From Xylophilus rhododendri (GTDB lineage: Bacteria > Pseudomonadota > Gammaproteobacteria > Burkholderiales > Burkholderiaceae_C), in the NCBI RefSeq assembly GCF_009906855.1, contig NZ_CP047650.1:3286001-3350000 (forward strand): a DNA stretch of 64,000 bases, given 5' to 3'. The position numbers and the translations under genes are program-made. Below, piece by piece: positions 58,926 through 64,000 of this stretch; the first letter of the stretch is position 1, and every line of letters begins with the position of its first letter. Under the pieces are notes generated by a model. That model had not been told where the DNA came from. It saw nothing but the letters and a program-made list of their open reading frames with translations, and did no database searches.

Positions 58926-59738
58926 TCAATATCCCGGCCCGCCTGTCCTGGCGGCTGCAGGCACCGGCTGCGCCGCCTGCCGCAGCGCATGCGTGATCAC
59001 GCTCGAAGCCACGGTCGCGAAGAAGCGCGCCCCCCAGGCGCCGTAGCGCGCCTCGTCCGCGCCGTTCATGCCGATGATGCCGGCGCATTGGCCCGCGCCG
59101 GAGATGGCGCGTAGCGCCCGTTCGATCACCGCATCCACCTCCGGCGCCTTCCAGTCGCTGCCGAAACCCATCGAGTGCGACAGGTCGTTGGGCCCGACGA
59201 AGACCGCATCCACGCCTTCCACCGCGGCGATCTCGGCGGCTTGCGCGACCGCCTCTTCGGTCTCGATCATCACGATCAGCGCCACGCCCGCATTGCTGCG
59301 CCGGGTGTGCTCCGCGCCGGGAAAGGCGCCGTAGCCGGCGGCGCGCGGGCTGAAGGCGCTGCCGCGCCGGCCGGTGCCGGGGTAGCGCACCTGCTGCACC
59401 AGCTCGCGCGCTTCCTCGGCGCTCTGCACCATGGGGATCTGCACGCCGCTGGCGCCCATGTCCAGCACCCGGGCGATGTCCTGGCGCAGACAGCGCACCA
59501 CCGGCGGTATGCCGCTGGCGCGCGCGGCGCGCAGCATGTGTTCGGTGATGCCCAGGTCGGCGCTGCCGTGTTCGTTGTCGATCAGGATGAAATCGAAGCC
59601 GGCATAGGCGCACATCTCCACGATGGCCGGGCTGGGCAGGGAGTTGAAGATGGCGCGCAGGGTGCGGCCGCTGCGCAGCAGGGCCGGCAGGCGGTCGTCG
59701 AGGGGGTGGCGGATGTCCGTGTTCATGCTCATGCTCAT
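58926..59738 (-). CDS. HpcH/HpaI-family aldolase
   Basis: 270 aa. Family motifs: FDFILIDNEHGSADLG, GVQIPMVQSAEEAREL, metal-binding Glu in IVMIETEEAV and Asp in VFVGPNDLSHSMG. Such class II aldolases cleave 2-keto-3-deoxy acids or related compounds to pyruvate plus an aldehyde. ATG 59738 overlaps the Bug gene stop (ATGA), so it is translationally coupled in the HisD-like operon. Confidence 0.9.
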   Translation of the reverse strand: MSMSMNTDIRHPLDDRLPALLRSGRTLRAIFNSLPSPAIVEMCAYAGFDFILIDNEHGSADLGITEHMLRAARASGIPPVVRCLRQDIARVLDMGASGVQIPMVQSAEEARELVQQVRYPGTGRRGSAFSPRAAGYGAFPGAEHTRRSNAGVALIVMIETEEAVAQAAEIAAVEGVDAVFVGPNDLSHSMGFGSDWKAPEVDAVIERALRAISGAGQCAGIIGMNGADEARYGAWGARFFATVASSVITHALRQAAQPVPAAARTGGPGY

Positions 59739-60706
59739 TCGGCCTGGATGCCCGCGTCGCGGATCACCTTGCCCCATTTCACGATCTCGGCGTTCTGGAA
59801 GGCGGCGAAGGCCGCGGAGGTGCGGCCGTCGGGCTCCACGCCCAGGTTGCGCAGCTTGTCCTGCACATCGGGCAGGGCGACGATGGCGGCGATCTCGCGG
59901 CCCAGCCGGTCCACGATGGGCGCGGGTGTGCCGGCCGGCGCGAAGATGCCCTGCCAGGACTGCATCTCGAAGCCCGGCACGCCGGCCTCGGCCATGGTGG
60001 GCACGGCGGGCATGTTGGCCAGGCGACGGGCGGAGGTCACGGCCAGCACCTTCACGCGCTTGCCGTCGATCATCGGGCGCGCGGCGGCCACCGTCTCGAA
60101 GACCATGTCGATCTGCCCGCCGATCAGGTCCACCATGGCCTGCGAGCCGCCCTTGTAGACGATCTGGCGCATGCGGGTGTGGCTGATGTTCTGGTAGAGC
60201 TGGCCGGAGAGGTGCTGCGAGGTGCCGGGGCCGGCGGTGCCGTAGGTCAGGCTGTCGGGCTTGGCGCTGAGTTCGGCGGTGATCTGCTGCACCGAGTCGA
60301 AGCGGCTGCCGGCGGCCACCACCAGCACGTTGCTCACCATGCCGACGAGGTCGATGGGCACGAAGTCCTTGACCTGCTCGTAGCCCAGGTTCTTGTTGAA
60401 AAAGGCGTTCACCGCATGGGTGGTGATGGTGCCGCCCATCAGGGTGTAGCCGTCCGGCGGCGCATGGGCCACGGACTGGGTGCCGACGATGCCGGACACG
60501 CCGGGCTTGTTCTCGATCACCACCGGCTGGCCCAGGCGCTGGCCCAGGTGCTGGGCGACGAGCCGGGCCACGCCGTCGGACACGCCGCCGGGCGAGAAGG
60601 GCACGACGAACTTGATCGGCTTGTCGGGCCAGGCGGCGGGCTGGGCCAGGGCGGGCAGGGCGACTGCCGCGGCTGCGAGGGCCAGAAAGAATTTGCGGGT
60701 CATCAT
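59735..60706 (-). CDS. Bug/TctC-family periplasmic receptor
   Basis: 323 aa. The signal peptide is MMTRKFFLALAAAAVALPAL with cleavage near ALAQPAAW. WPDKPIKFVVPFSPGGVSDG is the Bug motif. It probably binds the substrate or product of the surrounding HisD/SDR/aldolase enzymes. An ATG at 60703 is an equal start choice. Confidence 0.88.
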   Translation of the reverse strand: MMTRKFFLALAAAAVALPALAQPAAWPDKPIKFVVPFSPGGVSDGVARLVAQHLGQRLGQPVVIENKPGVSGIVGTQSVAHAPPDGYTLMGGTITTHAVNAFFNKNLGYEQVKDFVPIDLVGMVSNVLVVAAGSRFDSVQQITAELSAKPDSLTYGTAGPGTSQHLSGQLYQNISHTRMRQIVYKGGSQAMVDLIGGQIDMVFETVAAARPMIDGKRVKVLAVTSARRLANMPAVPTMAEAGVPGFEMQSWQGIFAPAGTPAPIVDRLGREIAAIVALPDVQDKLRNLGVEPDGRTSAAFAAFQNAEIVKWGKVIRDAGIQAE

Positions 60707-60740
60707 GGTCTTTGTCTCCTTGTGTTTGTTCGAATCGGGC

Positions 60741-61750
60741 TCAGGCGGCGCGCACCGTGTCGCGCTCCACGATGCGGCAGGGAATCACCACATTGCGCGG
60801 CGCGGCGTCCTCGCGCATCTGCTCGTGCAGCAGGCCGACGGTGGCTTCCACCATCTCCTCCACGCTCTGCACCACGGTGGTCAGCCGGTAGGCGCCCCAG
60901 GCGGCTTGCGGCACGTCGTCGAAGCCGACGACACCCACCTCCTGCGGCACCTTCAGCCCCAGCTCCTGGCGCAGCACGTCGAGTGCGGCGATGGCCATGT
61001 GGTCGTTGGCGACGAAGAGGGCGTCGGGCTTCTCCTCGCCCGCGAACAGCTCGCGGGTGGCCTGCTTGGCCCGCTCGAAGTCGTAGTGGCCGTGCGCGCT
61101 GGCGAACACCGGCATGCGGGCCTCGGCCATGGCTTCGTGGAAGCCGCGTTCGCGCTCCAGGTTGGTGGAGGAGTTCTCCAGCCCCGCCAGGAAGGCGATG
61201 CGCCGGTAGCCGCGCGCCAGCAGCAGCTCGGCCACCAGGCGGCCGCCGCGCCGGTTGTCGGAGGTGACCGCGCTGGTGCCGTGGCTGGCGAAGGCGTGGG
61301 TTTGCGGCACCCGGTTGAACATCACCACCGGCACGCCGGTATCGGCGCACTGGCGCGCCAGGTCGGGCGAGAGCATGGCCGAGGCCATCACCACGCCATC
61401 GACCTGGTACTGCAGGATCTCGGCCAACACGCCGTCGGTCTGCTCGTCCTGCTCGGTGATGAACATCAGCACGTGGTAGCCCTGCTTCTGCAGCTTCTGC
61501 GAGAGCTTCTCGATCACCAGCGGATAGAACTGGTTCTCCAGGTAGCCCATCACCAGGGCGATGATCTGGCTGCGCCGGGTGATCAGGCTGCGCGCCAGGG
61601 CGTTGGGGCGGTAGCCCAGGGTCTTGGCCGCGGCGAGCACCCGGGCGCGGGTGTCCTCCGACACGCTGGCACCCGGCGTGAAGGTGCGGCTGACGGCCGA
61701 CTGCGAGACCTTGGCCAGCTCGGCCACGGCCTGTGCGTTGGCGCCGGACC

Positions 61751-61754
<4 letters not shown>
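60741..61754 (-). CDS. LacI-family transcription regulator
   Basis: 337 aa. The HTH reads AVAELAKVSQSAVSRTFTPG, with hinge region RARVLAAAKTLGYRPNALAR. The periplasmic-binding-like effector domain follows (IIALVMGYLENQFYPLVIEK). Its ATG overlaps the SDR stop. Two LacI-type operators lie in front of the operon, so it probably controls its own cluster. Confidence 0.9.
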
Positions 61755-62514
<760 letters not shown>

Positions 62515-62518
<4 letters not shown>

Positions 62519-63831
62519 GGCGCCGCCACCGGCTCGTACCAGGGCAGGTCGGCGCGGTCGCCATAACGGCGCACCCGCAGGTTGGCCTGCTCGCCGTGGC
62601 CGGTGAAGTTCTCCATGTGGCACAGGCGCGAGCAGTACTCGCCCATGGTGGCGCTGGCCGCGTCGGTCAGCACCTTCTGGTAGGTGCAGGTCTTCAGGAA
62701 CTTGCCCACCCACAGGCCGCCGGTGTAGCGCGCCGCGCGGTTGGTCGGCAGGGTGTGGTTGGTGCCGATGACCTTGTCGCCGAAGGCCACGTTGGTGCGC
62801 GGGCCCAGGAACAGGCCGCCGTAGTTGCTCATGTTCTGAAGGAACCAGTCCGCGTCGCGCGTCAGCACCTGCACATGCTCGAAGGCCAGCTCGTCGGCCT
62901 TTTGCAGCATCTCCTCGCGGCTGTCGCAGACGATCACCTCGCCGTACTGCTCCCAGCTCACGGCGGCGATGGCCGCGGTGGGCAGGATGGCCAGCTGGCG
63001 CTGCACCTCGGCCATGGTGGCGCGCGCCAGCGGCTCGCTGTCGGTCAGCAGGATGGCGGGCGAGGTGGGGCCGTGCTCGGCCTGGCCCAGCAGGTCGACG
63101 GCGCACATCTCGGCATCCACGCTGTCGTCGGCGATCACCAGGGTTTCGGTGGGCCCGGCGAACAGGTCGATGCCGACCCGGCCGTAGAGCTGGCGCTTGG
63201 CCTCGGCCACATACATATTGCCGGGGCCGACCAGCATGTCCACCGGCGCGATGCTGGCGGTGCCGACCGCCATCGCCACCACCGCCTGCACGCCGCCCAG
63301 CACCAGGATCTCGTCCGCGCCGGCCATGGCCATGGCGGTGACGATGGCCGGATGCGGCGCGCCCCGGTACGGCGGCGCGGTGGCCACCACCCGCTTCACG
63401 CCGGCCACCTTGGCGGTCAGCACACTCATGTGGGCCGAGGCGATCATCGGGTACTTGCCGCCCGGGATGTAGCAGCCGACCGCGTTGACCGGAATGTGCC
63501 GGTGGCCCAGCACCACGCCGGGATAGGTCTCGACTTCCACGTCGCGCATGGAGTCGCGCTGGATCTGGGCGAAGTTGCGGATCTGGGTCTGGGCGAAGGC
63601 GATGTCCTCGACCTCGCGGGCGGACAGGCTTTTGCGGGCCTTCTCGATCGCGTCGGCCGAGAGGCGGAAGTCAGCCGGGTCCCACTGGTCGAACTGGCGG
63701 CTGTAGTCGCGCACCGCGGCATCGCCACGGGTTTCGACCGCCTGGATGATGCCCTCCACGGTGGCGCGGACCTTGGCGTCGTCGTCGGCGCGGACCTGGA
63801 TGTCCTTGCCGCGTTTGAGGTGTCTGATCAT
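62515..63831 (-). CDS. HisD-family dehydrogenase (sulfopropanediol 3-dehydrogenase HpsN-like)
   Basis: 438 aa. Histidinol-dehydrogenase fold with zinc-ligand regions [11 protein letters not shown] and FTGHGEQA, and the NAD region [13 protein letters not shown]. It is not in a histidine operon. HisD paralogues beside SDR genes include HpsN, which oxidises 2,3-dihydroxypropane-1-sulfonate, but the substrate cannot be fixed from sequence. First gene of the minus-strand operon. Confidence 0.83.
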
Positions 63832-63869
63832 GGGTTTTGTCTCGTCGGGGACGGCATTGGCCGCTGGGT

Positions 63870-63883
63870 TGCATAGGTTTGCA
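63870..63883. promoter_or_regulatory. LacI-type operator, copy nearer the gene
   Basis: TGCATAGGTTTGCA, a variant of the CG-centred LacI palindrome. Its centre is 33 bp from the second copy (63903-63916), about three helical turns, on the same side of the DNA. Confidence 0.6.
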
Positions 63884-63902
63884 AGACAGACTTTTGAGTC
63901 TG

Positions 63903-63916
63903 TGCAAACGTATGCA
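63903..63916. promoter_or_regulatory. LacI-type operator, upstream copy
   Basis: TGCAAACGTATGCA, with half sites TGCAAACG and CGTATGCA. This fits the LacI-family operator form with a central CG. Together with 63870-63883 it also forms a longer inverted repeat (arms TTGCATA-GTTTGCA and TGCAAAC-TATGCAA). Confidence 0.7.
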
Positions 63917-64000
63917 AAGGGGGTTTACCCTGGGCCCTGCCGATGGACGGTCGCTTCGGGCAACGAGCGGTCAATGGCCGTTCTTGCAGCCACTCCAGAC

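Overview
The window is a high-GC bacterial chromosome segment, most likely from a betaproteobacterium of the Burkholderiales and probably Comamonadaceae. Reasons: the spc/alpha ribosomal gene order ending in rpoA-rplQ, three Bug/TctC (tripartite tricarboxylate transporter) periplasmic receptors, a GlpSTPQUV-type glycerol transporter, and a palindromic repeat (arms ACTTTCTTTG / CAAAGAAAGT) that I associate with comamonads. The family assignment is inference.

Layout. 1-8.0 kb: the start of a DeoR-type regulator (glpR) facing away from a seven-gene glycerol uptake and oxidation operon, glpSTPQUV-glpD. 8.0-17.3 kb: ribosomal protein, secY and rpoA genes from rplN to rplQ, then an initiator tRNA and a strong terminator. 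17.3-24.5 kb: two small-molecule catabolic clusters, each with a Bug receptor (GntR / D-2-hydroxyacid dehydrogenase / RidA / class II aldolase; and aldolase / GST / Bug facing an XRE-cupin regulator). 24.5-28.5 kb: metal handling, with a stand-alone molbindin, modBAC, a yybP-ykoY manganese riboswitch driving mntP, and a convergent dps. 28.7-35.7 kb: a frameshifted gamma-glutamyltransferase-like gene, an RNase H-like gene, a small WYL-like protein, a large lipoprotein, a nuclease-helicase and acylphosphatase. 35.8-48.3 kb: five tightly packed genes, three large helical proteins with no family I recognise followed by an SbcD/SbcC-like (YhaO/YhaN-like) pair. 48.3-50.2 kb: a long inverted repeat whose left arm is split by an IS481-family element. 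50.2-57.9 kb: a RutR-like regulator with a near-perfect RutR box in front of a 2OG-Fe(II) oxygenase / VOC / BMP-type ABC transporter / cysteine-hydrolase operon. 57.9-64 kb: a secreted protein of unknown function and an operon on the minus strand with a HisD-like dehydrogenase, SDR, LacI regulator, Bug receptor and HpcH/HpaI aldolase, preceded by two LacI-type operators.

Most notable: (1) the uncharacterised five-gene operon at 35.8-48.3 kb; (2) the RutR-box operon, which suggests a pyrimidine route built around an IPNS-like oxygenase; (3) complementary loss of ATPase motifs in GlpS and GlpT; (4) the IS481 copy placed exactly in the centre of a palindromic repeat; (5) four genes (rpsE, secY, ggt-like, lipoprotein), each apparently missing one G or C. 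The last pattern includes essential genes and points to sequence error rather than pseudogenes.
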